Positions 44,601 to 51,966 of a stretch of DNA of 64,000 nucleotides are shown here, in pieces. Both the position numbers and the translations under genes were made by a program. The DNA lies in the NCBI GenBank assembly GCA_944381935.1, contig CALWMN010000012.1, positions 29,159 to 93,158 of the forward strand. The letters run 5' to 3'. Positions within the stretch are counted from its first letter, which is position 1; every line of letters begins with the position of its first letter. The stretch comes from an uncultured Mediterraneibacter sp. GTDB lineage: Bacteria > Bacillota > Clostridia > Lachnospirales > Lachnospiraceae. Under the pieces are notes generated by a model. It did not search any database. It was given only the letters and a program-made list of their open reading frames with translations, and was not told the DNA's origin.

Positions 44601-46287
44601 AGATGACTCCGCCTTCGCCTGAAATGGTGCCGGTATTTGTAAGGGTTCCATTGTTGTAAATGATTCCGGTATTCGTGCCTCCGTTACAGATCAGTTCTCC
44701 GCTCTCATCAATTTCTATCAGACTGCCGTTATTGATAGAGCTGCAGCTGACCGAGCCGCTTATCTTAGCATTTTTTGTGTTGACGAATTTTCCTGTACCG
44801 GTTACCGAACCGGTGCTTTCTACGGTCAGCGTGTCATTATTCTCAAGGGTTCCCGCGCTATCCAATGTACCGTCTACAAGGAGCGCTCCGTTATTGGTAA
44901 GTGTAATGCCGGCCGGAACGGTCAGCTTTGCCCCACTTGAAATTTTCAGCGTATATCCTTCCGACACTGTCAAGTCTGCCGAAAGCGTCTGATTGCCATA
45001 AACTCCTATGGCATTTCCTTCATAAATGATACCGCTCCAGCTTTCTCTCTGCGACACATCCGAAATACCGTTGGTTTTTACGACAGCATTCCCTTTTGCT
45101 CCTGTTGTAAAGGATTCCGCATAGATTCCCTGTACACCTCTGTCAAGTCCATCTACCCACTCGTAGGTTCCGGTTGCGGTTACTGTTCCACCGTTGATAA
45201 CGACAGTACCGCCGGTTGTGAAAGAGGTATAGCTCCCTCTGGAACCCCCGATACCGGAGCCAAATCCTCTATGATTAAATGAACCTCCGCTGGCGTTTAT
45301 CACACCTCCGTGAATAACAATAGTACCGACTTCGCCGTCACCCGCGCCTATGCCCGGATATCCGCCGGACTGCCCTGTGGCATTCAGTGTTCCGGTGCCG
45401 TCCTTTTGACCATAGATGGTAAGGCGGTTATCACCGGATACGTTGATACCCTGGGAACAGGTCAGAGTACTGCTGTCCGTCAGGATTAAAGAGACAGCGC
45501 CAGATACAGTGACAACATCGGAAATGGTAACATTTCCATTCACCACGTACCAGCCCTCTGTCCATGTAGTTTCAATATCATCGGCATTGATTTCGGTGTA
45601 TTCTGTTACTTCCCGTGTCGGCCAATTGCCGTCATCATAGTCGAGATAAGGGACAGCATCAGCCAGTGGTACACCGTCGTTCATCAGGGTCACAAATTCA
45701 TCCAGGGCCTCCGCGCCGGTAATCTGTCTCTTCTGCTCATCGGAAAGAAGCTCATAGGCTTCATATGCCGCCGCATACTGCTTCATGGCTGCCTGAAGTT
45801 CCTCATCGTTCATGCTTTCCATGTCCGTAAGGGCGGGCAGAGCATCAATCATCTCCTGTACAGCGCAAATATCGCATTCATACTGGCATGTCGTTCCCTC
45901 CGTAGCCGGGGCATATCCGCAGATGCCGGCATGCACATGCCGGCAGTCTAATGCTCTGGTAATGCAGCCGCTTTCCTCGCTACACTCATGCCGGCAGGCA
46001 TCCGCCGCCTTCTCCTCGCCCTCAGCGGGCAGCATGCCGTCTTTATAGCATTCGGCCGTATGCTCATGGACACAGTTTGCCACAAGGGCATAGCAGTCCT
46101 CCGTGTGTTCATGGGTGCATGACGTCCCTGCGCTTCTCTCGGTGTAACCGCACTCCGCCGTATGCTCCTTATGATGTTCGCACAGCCCTGTGTCTGGTGT
46201 ATTTCCCGCCAATACCACCTGCGGGCAAATGGACGACATCATGGAAGCGCAGAGAAGCAGGCTTAAAAACCTTCTTTTTATCTTCAT
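41647..46287 (-). CDS. Large sortase-anchored surface protein
   Basis: 1546 residues. A signal peptide (about 1-28) is followed by a Cys/His-rich region (about 36-140) with repeated short units such as HTAECGYTE, HTEDCYAL and HTAECYKD. A short helical segment (about 148-205) leads to a long series of beta-helix-like, Gly/Thr/Asn-rich repeats (about 220-900). Next come an InlB-like WDTNGDGTADDTTY unit, Ig-like modules, a coiled-coil FIVAR-like helical region (about 1220-1400), and a Gly/Thr/Asp linker. The C terminus has SPQTGD, a hydrophobic helix and RKRKYNR, a sortase sorting signal with S-P-Q-T-G in place of LPxTG. GGAGAAAG precedes the ATG. Codon use and location mark it as part of the island. 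Likely an adhesin; the ligand is unknown. Confidence 0.88.
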   Translation of the reverse strand: MKIKRRFLSLLLCASMMSSICPQVVLAGNTPDTGLCEHHKEHTAECGYTERSAGTSCTHEHTEDCYALVANCVHEHTAECYKDGMLPAEGEEKAADACRHECSEESGCITRALDCRHVHAGICGYAPATEGTTCQYECDICAVQEMIDALPALTDMESMNDEELQAAMKQYAAAYEAYELLSDEQKRQITGAEALDEFVTLMNDGVPLADAVPYLDYDDGNWPTREVTEYTEINADDIETTWTEGWYVVNGNVTISDVVTVSGAVSLILTDSSTLTCSQGINVSGDNRLTIYGQKDGTGTLNATGQSGGYPGIGAGDGEVGTIVIHGGVINASGGSFNHRGFGSGIGGSRGSYTSFTTGGTVVINGGTVTATGTYEWVDGLDRGVQGIYAESFTTGAKGNAVVKTNGISDVSQRESWSGIIYEGNAIGVYGNQTLSADLTVSEGYTLKISSGAKLTVPAGITLTNNGALLVDGTLDSAGTLENNDTLTVESTGSVTGTGKFVNTKNAKISGSVSCSSINNGSLIEIDESGELICNGGTNTGIIYNNGTLTNTGTISGEGGVIFTTSDVNGADSQLIKDLYYLNEQGEIVYISGDCALVPVTATASAWQKVDGKTTWYIAIGNVTINNGVTVNGDINLLLMDGAALTVNGRNENGGINAENHTLNIYAQSNGSRMGKLTATSGHYNWMAIGGTNADVNIYGGSIEAALDGSAHSGLGAGNYRTGGKINISAGLVKTEGIGSGTTVGNQTGGLYAPEGSNAIVYTDQTNAGNAPYTFHGILFLKNAGTVYGNQELAMDFTVEEGETLTIPAGTTWTIPAGVTLTVKGELIVEGILENSGTVQNDGTITNKGEARINAGSTYTGTAPANKALSYQIHWDTNGDGTADDTTYVLSGETPAHADGSKEPTVDTVYTFTGWSPTVAAASGPAVYTAQFSSGTRAYTVTLPASPAGYSVSTDDGTTLNYNSVFTFKVHLAEGYSATDSFAVKANGITLTQGADGTYSVTIQSDTSITVDGVADITAPEGDIKIKENSVKKFINAVSFGLFFKENVDVTISASDSGSGVKSIEYFRSEAILSEDEVAAITGWTTYTEPIAETARDAEKFIYYVKVTDNADNVACFASDGVAFDLTDPVISGVTNGETYYTTQKVTVTETNLESVTINGQPVSWDENGAFTLAGNTDTSYTIAAADKVGHETTVAVTMKTTASLSEAIAGITRDNATSSERGTVQEYLNDLKERLTDDNLTEEEKTILEEFAGEAQDILGRLDSAEQAAYTESIRQTQDITTDNVTLEDKSTLEQAKKDIQQALDEFSGNYTDEEKAALEEAQKRIEEALKLIARVENAEAAMEALPDTVSPDDTEAEKQIGAVKEQYDALSEYEKSLIPAEIKEKLESLLAGLGAYRIIEGHGSTWIQNSDGSLTFTANGAFSKFTGIEVDGKAVDAANYTAASGSTVITLKAEYLNTLPAGEHTITVLYTDGEATGTFTVAEKTSVPTGGGQTGDKDNSDTGKTDSPQTGDNRSITLWIAALLVSGAALTGTALYSRKRKYNR

Positions 46288-46438
46288 CTTTCTCCAGTCC
46301 TTTCATCAGATTGCAAGAAATTAAGAAAAAACGAAAAGGCACGCCTTGCCCGTGGCAAATTGGACGGATCATGCCTCCTGATTTTTTATATATTCAGCTT
46401 GACAATGGAAAAAGGCAGAGTTAGCCTGTGCTGTTAGG

Positions 46439-46467
46439 ATTGTCGCACCTGTCGCCATCCCTGTCAA
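46439..46467 (-). promoter_or_regulatory. Promoter of the surface-protein gene
   Basis: On the minus strand a perfect TTGACA (46462-46467) and GACAAT (46439-46444) are 17 bases apart. The leader to the ATG is about 150 bases long. It contains a second AGGAGG next to an ATG at 46372 that is too close to work as a start, so it may be chance. Confidence 0.5.
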
Positions 46468-46584
46468 CCACTTCGGACATAATTTTACAGATAAAAGCAT
46501 ACCATAAATTCAGGCAGTTATCAATCTTTTTGAGGAAAAGCGGAATGCCTGACCGATAATCTTTCGTCTAAACAGCCCGTCCGA

Positions 46585-46689
46585 TTATGAATGTCTTCGC
46601 TTGAAGAAATATATTCCTGCCACGCCTGCGCCAGAGAGAAGAAGCCCTGAGAATAAGATAATGTTTGTATTATCGCCTGTCTTTGCCAT
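46585..46689 (-). pseudogene. Leftover cell-wall sorting signal of a second surface protein
   Basis: A minus-strand frame ends in MAKTGDNTNIILF, a hydrophobic helix (SGLLLSGAGVAGIYFF) and KRRHS, the layout of a sortase sorting signal (x-x-K-T-G-D, helix, basic tail). Upstream the frame meets a TGA within 12 codons, so the rest of the surface protein has been lost. It lies directly upstream of the intact surface-protein gene in the same orientation. This suggests two tandem surface-protein genes once existed, or that one replaced another. Confidence 0.65.
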
Positions 46690-46807
46690 ATCTCCGCACA
46701 TCTGGGACTTAGCCTCGTATCAAAGCTCAGTCCGTAGTAATAAATCATAAAATCCAAAAGCGCCGTTTATCTGGCAAAGAGGCATTTACCGCAGCGGAAC
46801 AACAGGG

Positions 46808-46813
46808 TATAAT
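46808..46813 (+). promoter_or_regulatory. -10 element of the acetyltransferase gene
   Basis: TATAAT at 46808-46813, with a weak TTTACC 17 bases upstream (46785-46790), lies 43 bases before the ATG. Confidence 0.5.
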
Positions 46814-46855
46814 AAGCTGGAAACACTTGTGGGATTTGAAAGGAGAAGCGCTACA

Positions 46856-47476
46856 ATGAGCATGAAGGAAGATCTTCACGGAGAAAAGCTGTATCTGCCC
46901 AATGACGAAGAGATCGTCAAAGTCCAGACCCGGTGCCTAGACCGCCTGTATGATTACAATATGACCCGCCCCACGGAGCCCAAAAAGCGGGAAGCACTGT
47001 TAAAAGAAATGTTCGCAGAGATCGGCGAGAACTGTTATATCGAGCCTCCCCTGCACTCTAATTTCGGTGGACACCACACCCATCTCGGCAAGGGAGTGTA
47101 TGCCAACTTTAATCTTACTCTGGTCGACGACACACATATTTACATCGGCGACTATACGATGATCGGACCCAACGTCACGATTGCAACCGCAGGACATCCG
47201 ATTCTTCCCGAACTTCGTAAGAAAGCATACCAGTACAACTCTCCCGTCCATATTGGGAAAAACTGCTGGATCGGTGCGGGAGTCGTCATTCTTCCCGGGG
47301 TATCCATCGGGGATAACACCGTGATCGGCGCAGGCAGCATTGTCACCAAAGACATCCCGGCGGATGTAGTGGCAGTCGGGAATCCGTGCAAAGTGCTGCG
47401 CGAGATCGGAGAACACGACAGAGAGTATTATTTCCGGGATAAAAAGATCAATTGGGACGGAAAGCTCTGCACCTGA
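46856..47476 (+). CDS. Maltose/galactoside O-acetyltransferase family protein
   Basis: Left-handed beta-helix acetyltransferase that moves acetyl from acetyl-CoA to a sugar hydroxyl. The ATG at 46856 is chosen (AAAGGAGA upstream, family-like N terminus MSMKEDLHGEKLY); the frame opens 9 codons earlier. 206 residues. Hexapeptide repeats and NFGGHHTHLGKGVYANFN, with the catalytic His in TAGHPI (about 115-120), are followed by IGKNCWIGAGVVILPGVSIG. MaA/LacA-type substrates are typical, but specificity is not visible. It is monocistronic with its own promoter and terminator. Confidence 0.93.
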   Translation: MSMKEDLHGEKLYLPNDEEIVKVQTRCLDRLYDYNMTRPTEPKKREALLKEMFAEIGENCYIEPPLHSNFGGHHTHLGKGVYANFNLTLVDDTHIYIGDYTMIGPNVTIATAGHPILPELRKKAYQYNSPVHIGKNCWIGAGVVILPGVSIGDNTVIGAGSIVTKDIPADVVAVGNPCKVLREIGEHDREYYFRDKKINWDGKLCT

Positions 47477-47500
47477 CCGGCGCAGAGCTTTCTTCTTATC
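47458..47500. terminator. Bidirectional terminator between acetyltransferase and hemerythrin genes
   Basis: AAGCTCTGC (47461-47469) pairs with GCAGAGCTT (47481-47489) around an 11-base loop holding the acetyltransferase stop codon. The plus side continues TCTTCTTATCTTC, the minus side TTCC. Confidence 0.7.
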
Positions 47501-47502
47501 TT

Positions 47503-47925
47503 CTACAGTCTCTCACTGCTCTCATTCATAAACTTGTATTCTGCCACAGAACGGTCAAAACCTTTAATATGCCTGTACAGCCATTCGATGACATTTACAT
47601 TCACCTGCTCCACAAATGCATCCGATGGCCCTTCTTCCTCTTCCAGCATATTGTACAGATCCTTTACGACCTGTCGGAGCTTGTCGTGCTCCTTTTTATG
47701 CTCCTTGATTCCAGGATAATTGATCTCTTCCTGAAGCTTCTCTTCCTCCCCGAAGTGAAACTCCGTATAATCAGCCAGATAGTCCAGTGTTTTCACTGCA
47801 ACAATCTTATCCTTGCTCGTCTCACAACTGTCGAGAAGATCATTGATCTTATCAATCAGCTCCTTGTGCTGCCCGTCAATCATCTCGTTTCCCGTTACAA
47901 GGCTGTCGTCAAATTCTGCTCTCAT
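47503..47925 (-). CDS. Bacteriohemerythrin
   Basis: 140-residue four-helix protein with a predicted di-iron O2-binding site. The ligand pattern is present: GNEMIDGQHKELI (His about 20), DYTEFHFGEEEKL (His about 57, Glu about 61), GIKEHKKEHDKL (His about 76 and 80), and WLYRHIKGFDRSV (His about 119, Asp about 124). It serves as an oxygen or redox sensor or store in strict anaerobes. It is last in a run 49936-47503 with NudC and an LspA-like gene. Confidence 0.94.
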   Translation of the reverse strand: MRAEFDDSLVTGNEMIDGQHKELIDKINDLLDSCETSKDKIVAVKTLDYLADYTEFHFGEEEKLQEEINYPGIKEHKKEHDKLRQVVKDLYNMLEEEEGPSDAFVEQVNVNVIEWLYRHIKGFDRSVAEYKFMNESSERL

Positions 47926-47938
47926 ATTATGTTTCCTC

Positions 47939-48775
47939 CTAAACTTCTCTGTTTTTAAATTTCATGATCATCTCATTCGTCAGGCTTTCGGTGGAACTCA
48001 CTTCCGGAATCTCCTCCCGCTCAAACCATTTTGCCAGAGCCAGCTCTTCCCTGTCAAGTGTAATGATGTCTTCCCCGTCCAGGTCGCAGTAAAATCCCAT
48101 AAGCAGCGTATCGCTAAAAGACCAGGGCTGGGATTTGTAATACCGGATATTCTTTACCTTAAGTCCCACCTCTTCCATGACCTCCCTGGACACGGTCTGC
48201 TCTACCGTTTCGCCAATCTCCGTAAATCCTGCCAGAAGGGCGTATTTCTTATATGCCCTGCCCGCATATTTTGACATGAGGATACGGTTTCCATCTGTCA
48301 CACCGATGATAACCGCAGGGCATATCTTGGGAAATTCCATATTCCCGCACGATTCACAGAAGAGCATACGCTCCTTTCCGTCCCGCTTCATCAGATGCCC
48401 GCAGCGTCCGCAGAACTTATGGTTCCTATACCAGTTATAAAGCTGATATCCGGTAATTCCCGCAAAGGAGAGGTACCTGGGGCGCGCTTCCCGGAAGATC
48501 TCCGTATTTTCCATCGTATATTCCGACAGAGGCTCCCTGCTGATCTCCCGAACCAGGTAATACCTTTCCTCATCGATCGTAAAAAGATATATGTAATCCT
48601 GATAGATCTCATCGTTAAGCCGTTCCAAGTCCCGAAACTTCGGAAACGCAATTCCCTTTGCAGCCTTCTTCACCAAAACCGAACGCGGTTCGTAGTACAT
48701 CGCATAACATTCTCCGTCCGGCGGAACGGGTTTATACTGATTGTCATAATGATGCGGCTGTATATCCTGTATCAT
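47939..48775 (-). CDS. nudC: NAD+ diphosphatase NudC (Nudix)
   Basis: Splits NAD(H), and removes NAD caps from RNA in characterised members. 278 residues: an N-terminal domain, a zinc ribbon CGRCGHLM...CESCGN (about 128-148), the Nudix box GFTEIGETVEQTVSREVMEE (about 190-209, with R-E-V-x-E-E), and the NudC signature SQPWSFSDTLLMGF about 18 residues later. The ATG overlaps the upstream LspA-like stop by 4 bases. Confidence 0.95.
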   Translation of the reverse strand: MIQDIQPHHYDNQYKPVPPDGECYAMYYEPRSVLVKKAAKGIAFPKFRDLERLNDEIYQDYIYLFTIDEERYYLVREISREPLSEYTMENTEIFREARPRYLSFAGITGYQLYNWYRNHKFCGRCGHLMKRDGKERMLFCESCGNMEFPKICPAVIIGVTDGNRILMSKYAGRAYKKYALLAGFTEIGETVEQTVSREVMEEVGLKVKNIRYYKSQPWSFSDTLLMGFYCDLDGEDIITLDREELALAKWFEREEIPEVSSTESLTNEMIMKFKNREV

Positions 48776-49284
48776 CTTAGCATCTCCCTGTCTGATCCTG
48801 ATTGCCGTCCCCGATGTTGTTTCCTGGTATAAAGCATTGAAGACGCCGTTGTGAGGATCCCTCCTGCCAGAAGGAAAAAATCCCCCAGGTTATACGTGAT
48901 CTCTGAAAGCTTTTTATTCCCGCACGCAAAGCCGATGTAATCGACTACGGCGCCTCTTTTACAGCGGTCAAAGGTATTGCTCCATGCACCGGATACCATC
49001 AGGGAAAGCCCTGTCTTCTGCAGGAACCTCCCTTTCCTGAAAACGGTGGGAAGATAAAAGACCGTCAAAGCCGCCGAGGCGGTAAGCGAAAGGGCGCGGA
49101 CTGCCCCGGGCTGTTCATCGAAAAGGTTCATGCACATTCCTTTGTTGTGGACACGGCGGAGCACAAGCGGACCTGTGACCTGCTTTTCCGCGCCTTTATC
49201 CATATTCTGCTCCACATATGTTTTCATCACCTGATCTGCCAGGAACAGCCCTGCGCTGCTCCCAAGGAATCCCCGTCCTCTCAT
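48772..49284 (-). CDS. LspA-like aspartyl signal peptidase II, divergent
   Basis: 170 residues with three to four hydrophobic segments. Recognisable LspA elements: LADQVMKTYV (DQxxK), HNKGMCMNLF (N-x-G-x-x-x-N), SGAWSNTFDRCKRGAVVDYI (normally G-G-A-x-G-N-x-x-D-R; first catalytic Asp present), and ITYNLGDFFLLAG (normally F-N-x-A-D; second Asp present). Both aspartates survive while the flanking residues differ (A-W-S-N, Y-N-L-G-D), so it may process a special set of lipoproteins. It is overlapped by nudC, unlike the usual lspA context next to a pseudouridine synthase. Confidence 0.7.
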   Translation of the reverse strand: MRGRGFLGSSAGLFLADQVMKTYVEQNMDKGAEKQVTGPLVLRRVHNKGMCMNLFDEQPGAVRALSLTASAALTVFYLPTVFRKGRFLQKTGLSLMVSGAWSNTFDRCKRGAVVDYIGFACGNKKLSEITYNLGDFFLLAGGILTTASSMLYTRKQHRGRQSGSDREMLR

Positions 49285-49312
49285 CCTGACCTCCGCCCCG
49301 CATGTTTCATTT

Positions 49313-49936
49313 TTATTCTTTGCCGCTGTCGGAATCCGCTTTCATCTTCTCTGCAGCGCCATTTACTTTTTCTGCCGCCTTCTCCGCCGTTTTTTCTACT
49401 TTCTCTGCGGCTTTGTCCGCCATATCAGCGGTCTTTCGTGCAGCCTTGTGAGCCATCTCTGATGCCTTTTTCGCCGCCTCATCTGCCTTCTGGGCCACAT
49501 CGTCTGCCACATCTGCCGCCCTCTCCTTCATCATGTCCGCATAATTCTCTTCGCCCACAAACTCATCCTGGTCGATCACTGCCTTTTCCCCGCAGTACGG
49601 ACAGAAGGACATGTCCTTTGCCACCATCTTTCCGCAGTTCTTGCATTCCCTCGCTCCCTTTATCTTCGCGATTTTCCTGTCATATTCCCGGATGCTTTCC
49701 TCCCGGCTTTTCACAGCCTCACACAGGCCCTTAAAATCCTCTTCCATCTCTTCTCCTGCTTTATAGCGGTCATAGATCAGCTTTCCAAGCTCCATGAGAT
49801 CAACCGCGTTACCTCTCGCCAGTCCGCGAACCTGGCTTTTCAGGCGCTGGATCTCAATCGCATCACCCGCACGGTTCGTCATAGTTTCTGCTGTTTCACC
49901 AAGCCTTTTGCCTAAATCTTCAAAAAAATCCTTCAT
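49313..49936 (-). CDS. Zinc-ribbon coiled-coil protein with Ala/Lys-rich tail
   Basis: 207 residues from the ATG at 49936 (MKDFFEDLGK, with GGGAGAA upstream). The longer open frame begins in the promoter and is rejected. An N-terminal helical part (about 1-95) is followed by a zinc ribbon (CKNCG...CPYCG, about 97-116) and a Lys/Ala/Glu-rich helical tail (about 130-207). The tail has repeating units such as KKASEMAHKAARKTADMADK, like an apolipoprotein or LEA-type amphipathic helix. No transmembrane segment. It is first in the operon with LspA-like, NudC and hemerythrin genes. Function unknown; membrane-surface association is possible. Confidence 0.75.
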   Translation of the reverse strand: MKDFFEDLGKRLGETAETMTNRAGDAIEIQRLKSQVRGLARGNAVDLMELGKLIYDRYKAGEEMEEDFKGLCEAVKSREESIREYDRKIAKIKGARECKNCGKMVAKDMSFCPYCGEKAVIDQDEFVGEENYADMMKERAADVADDVAQKADEAAKKASEMAHKAARKTADMADKAAEKVEKTAEKAAEKVNGAAEKMKADSDSGKE

Positions 49937-50030
49937 CTTTTCGTTCTCCCTTCTCCCGGCAGGTTCATTCCACCGCCGGTGCCATCTGTTCACGTATATA
50001 CAGAACCTGATGCAATTTAGATTTGTTTTC

Positions 50031-50058
50031 ATTATACCCCAATATCCCGTAACTTCAA
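50031..50058 (-). promoter_or_regulatory. Promoter of the zinc-ribbon/LspA-like/NudC/hemerythrin operon
   Basis: On the minus strand TTGAAG (50053-50058) and a perfect TATAAT (50031-50036) are 16 bases apart. The -10 is about 95 bases before the ATG at 49936. Confidence 0.55.
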
Positions 50059-50178
50059 CAATTTCACCCTCAAATTTATATTTTTTTAACTGCTGCGTCT
50101 TTCCCGTCCCAATAAAGACCGTATATTTTCCCTGCTGTATTCATATATTGTGAAAAAATCGGATGGACCATTGCAGCT

Positions 50179-51885
50179 ATGATTGATATCGACACATGCC
50201 GTGAACACATACTGTCAGAAGACTACTGGGACTTTATCGGAAATCTGGTGCGCACCCCTTTTTTTGACAGCATCATGCAGGGCGATCACTGCGAGCAGGA
50301 CGCCGGGTTTGATTATAAATGTATCTATCTCCCCAGGGAAACTGCTGATTCTGTCACTCTGTCAAAATTTTCGTACAACTCTATCCCTAAATGTTACGCC
50401 CCCCTGAGCATGGAAACGCTCAACCAAACGGGAATACTCCCAATTCAGAATTATCCCACCCTGCAGCTTAAGGGCAGCGGAATCCTTATCGGATTTCTGG
50501 ACAGCGGGATCGATTACGAAAATGATGTTTTCCGAAACATCGACGGATCAACCAGAATTGCTGCCATCTGGGATCAGACCGTACAGACCGGCCAGCCCCC
50601 TGAACCTTTTGCCTACGGAACAGAATTTGCCCGGGAGGAAATTGACGCTGCACTTAGGTCTGGCTCACCGCAGGACATTGTGCCTTCTTCGGATGACACC
50701 GGGCACGGTACATATGCTGCAAGCCTTGCTGCCGGATCCGCTGACACATCAGAACAGTTTCTCGGGGCGGCACCCGAAGCGACTCTCGCTGTCGTGAAGC
50801 TCAAACAGGCAAAAAACTATCTCCGGGATTATTATTTCATCCCCCGGGATACCGTCTGCTACCAGGAAACCGACCTCATGCTGGGGCTGCGATATCTCAA
50901 CGACCTTGCAGACAGGCTGAATCTTCCCCTGGTGGTCTGCATTACCGTCGGCACAAGTATGGGCGGGCATGTCGGCACGCTTCCCTTCCCCTATCTCACA
51001 GAAGGCTACAGTACGAAGGCAAACCACGTCACCGTCACAGGTGTCGGGAATGAAGCTGACAAGCGGCATCACTACTATAATTCAATCCGGGATGTCACAG
51101 AAACCAGGACAGTGGAGCTGCGGGTCGGAGAAAATGTCGCTGGTTTTTACCTGGAGCTTTGGACGGAGATTCCAAATATTCTCTCAATTTCCATTATATC
51201 CCCTTCTGGGGAGAATACTTCCCGAATCCCGTTTCGAGCCGGCGCCAGCGCAGAACTGGATTTCCTGTTTGAGCGTACAAAAGTCTCTGTTGATTACCGT
51301 CTCCTTGTCGAGAAAACAACCTCCGAACTCGTTTTCTTCCGCTTTAATATCCCGGCTCCCGGCATCTGGAAAATTGTCGTAGAGCCTCTGACCACAATAG
51401 ACGGAGACTTCCATATGTGGCTGCCTATGACTGAGTTTTTGAGCGGGGAGGTCTTTTTTCTCGAGTCCAATCCCTATTACACGCTCACCAGTCCTGCCAA
51501 TACCGAAAGTCCGATCGCCGTCTCTTATTACAATGGGGGCACTGACGCCGTTGCACAGGAATCCGGACGCGGGTACACACGCACCGGGCGCATCAACCCT
51601 GATCTTACAGCTCCCGGGATCAATGTAAAAGGGGCGCTTCCGGGCGGACGGTTCTCACCGCGCTCAGGCTCATGCGTATCTGCTGCCGTCACAGCGGGCG
51701 CCGTAGCGCTTATACTGGAATGGCTTGTGTACTATGAAAATGTCCCCGGCGCAGACTCCTATCAGATTAAGAGCCTCCTGATCCTCGGTGCCCTGCGTCC
51801 CGAAACAATGGATTATCCCAACCGCGAATGGGGATATGGGCAGCTTAACCTGTATAATACATTTGAGACGATACGCCGCCTTTAG
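50179..51885 (+). CDS. Subtilisin-like (S8) protein with Cys in place of the catalytic Ser
   Basis: 568 residues of the clostridial Csp-like S8 type with an N-terminal prodomain-like region (about 1-95) and no clear signal peptide. The catalytic Asp (GFLDSGIDY, Asp108) and His (DDTGHGTYAAS, His176) are present. The region that normally reads S-G-T-S-x-A-A for the Ser nucleophile reads RSGSCVSAAVTAG, putting Cys499 at the Ser position. The oxyanion-hole region, usually G-T-N, is GTSMGGH (Ser260). A jelly-roll-like insertion (about 290-430) lies between. It may be a pseudoprotease or use Cys. The ribosome binding site is weak. Relatives act in spore germination or protein maturation. Confidence 0.8.
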   Translation: MIDIDTCREHILSEDYWDFIGNLVRTPFFDSIMQGDHCEQDAGFDYKCIYLPRETADSVTLSKFSYNSIPKCYAPLSMETLNQTGILPIQNYPTLQLKGSGILIGFLDSGIDYENDVFRNIDGSTRIAAIWDQTVQTGQPPEPFAYGTEFAREEIDAALRSGSPQDIVPSSDDTGHGTYAASLAAGSADTSEQFLGAAPEATLAVVKLKQAKNYLRDYYFIPRDTVCYQETDLMLGLRYLNDLADRLNLPLVVCITVGTSMGGHVGTLPFPYLTEGYSTKANHVTVTGVGNEADKRHHYYNSIRDVTETRTVELRVGENVAGFYLELWTEIPNILSISIISPSGENTSRIPFRAGASAELDFLFERTKVSVDYRLLVEKTTSELVFFRFNIPAPGIWKIVVEPLTTIDGDFHMWLPMTEFLSGEVFFLESNPYYTLTSPANTESPIAVSYYNGGTDAVAQESGRGYTRTGRINPDLTAPGINVKGALPGGRFSPRSGSCVSAAVTAGAVALILEWLVYYENVPGADSYQIKSLLILGALRPETMDYPNREWGYGQLNLYNTFETIRRL

Positions 51886-51892
51886 ATATGAA

Positions 51893-51942
51893 AAAGGACG
51901 CATCCTGCGGAAGGATATCTGATCCTGCCGCGCGGTGCGCCC
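51893..51942. terminator. Probable terminator between the S8 and ClpX-like genes
   Basis: An imperfect hairpin with outer arms GGACGCA / TGCGCC and an inner AGGAT / ATCCT stem. On the minus strand it is followed by CCTTTTTC, which suits the end of the ClpX-like transcript; the plus side has only a short T stretch. Confidence 0.45.
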
Positions 51943-51966
51943 ATCTTTATTTGTATGTGTTTCCGG

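Noticed and set aside
46169-46372. 67-codon minus-strand frame with AGGAGG next to its ATG, upstream of the surface-protein gene
   Set aside because: The spacing of one base is too short for initiation and the frame overlaps the true gene start; no motif.
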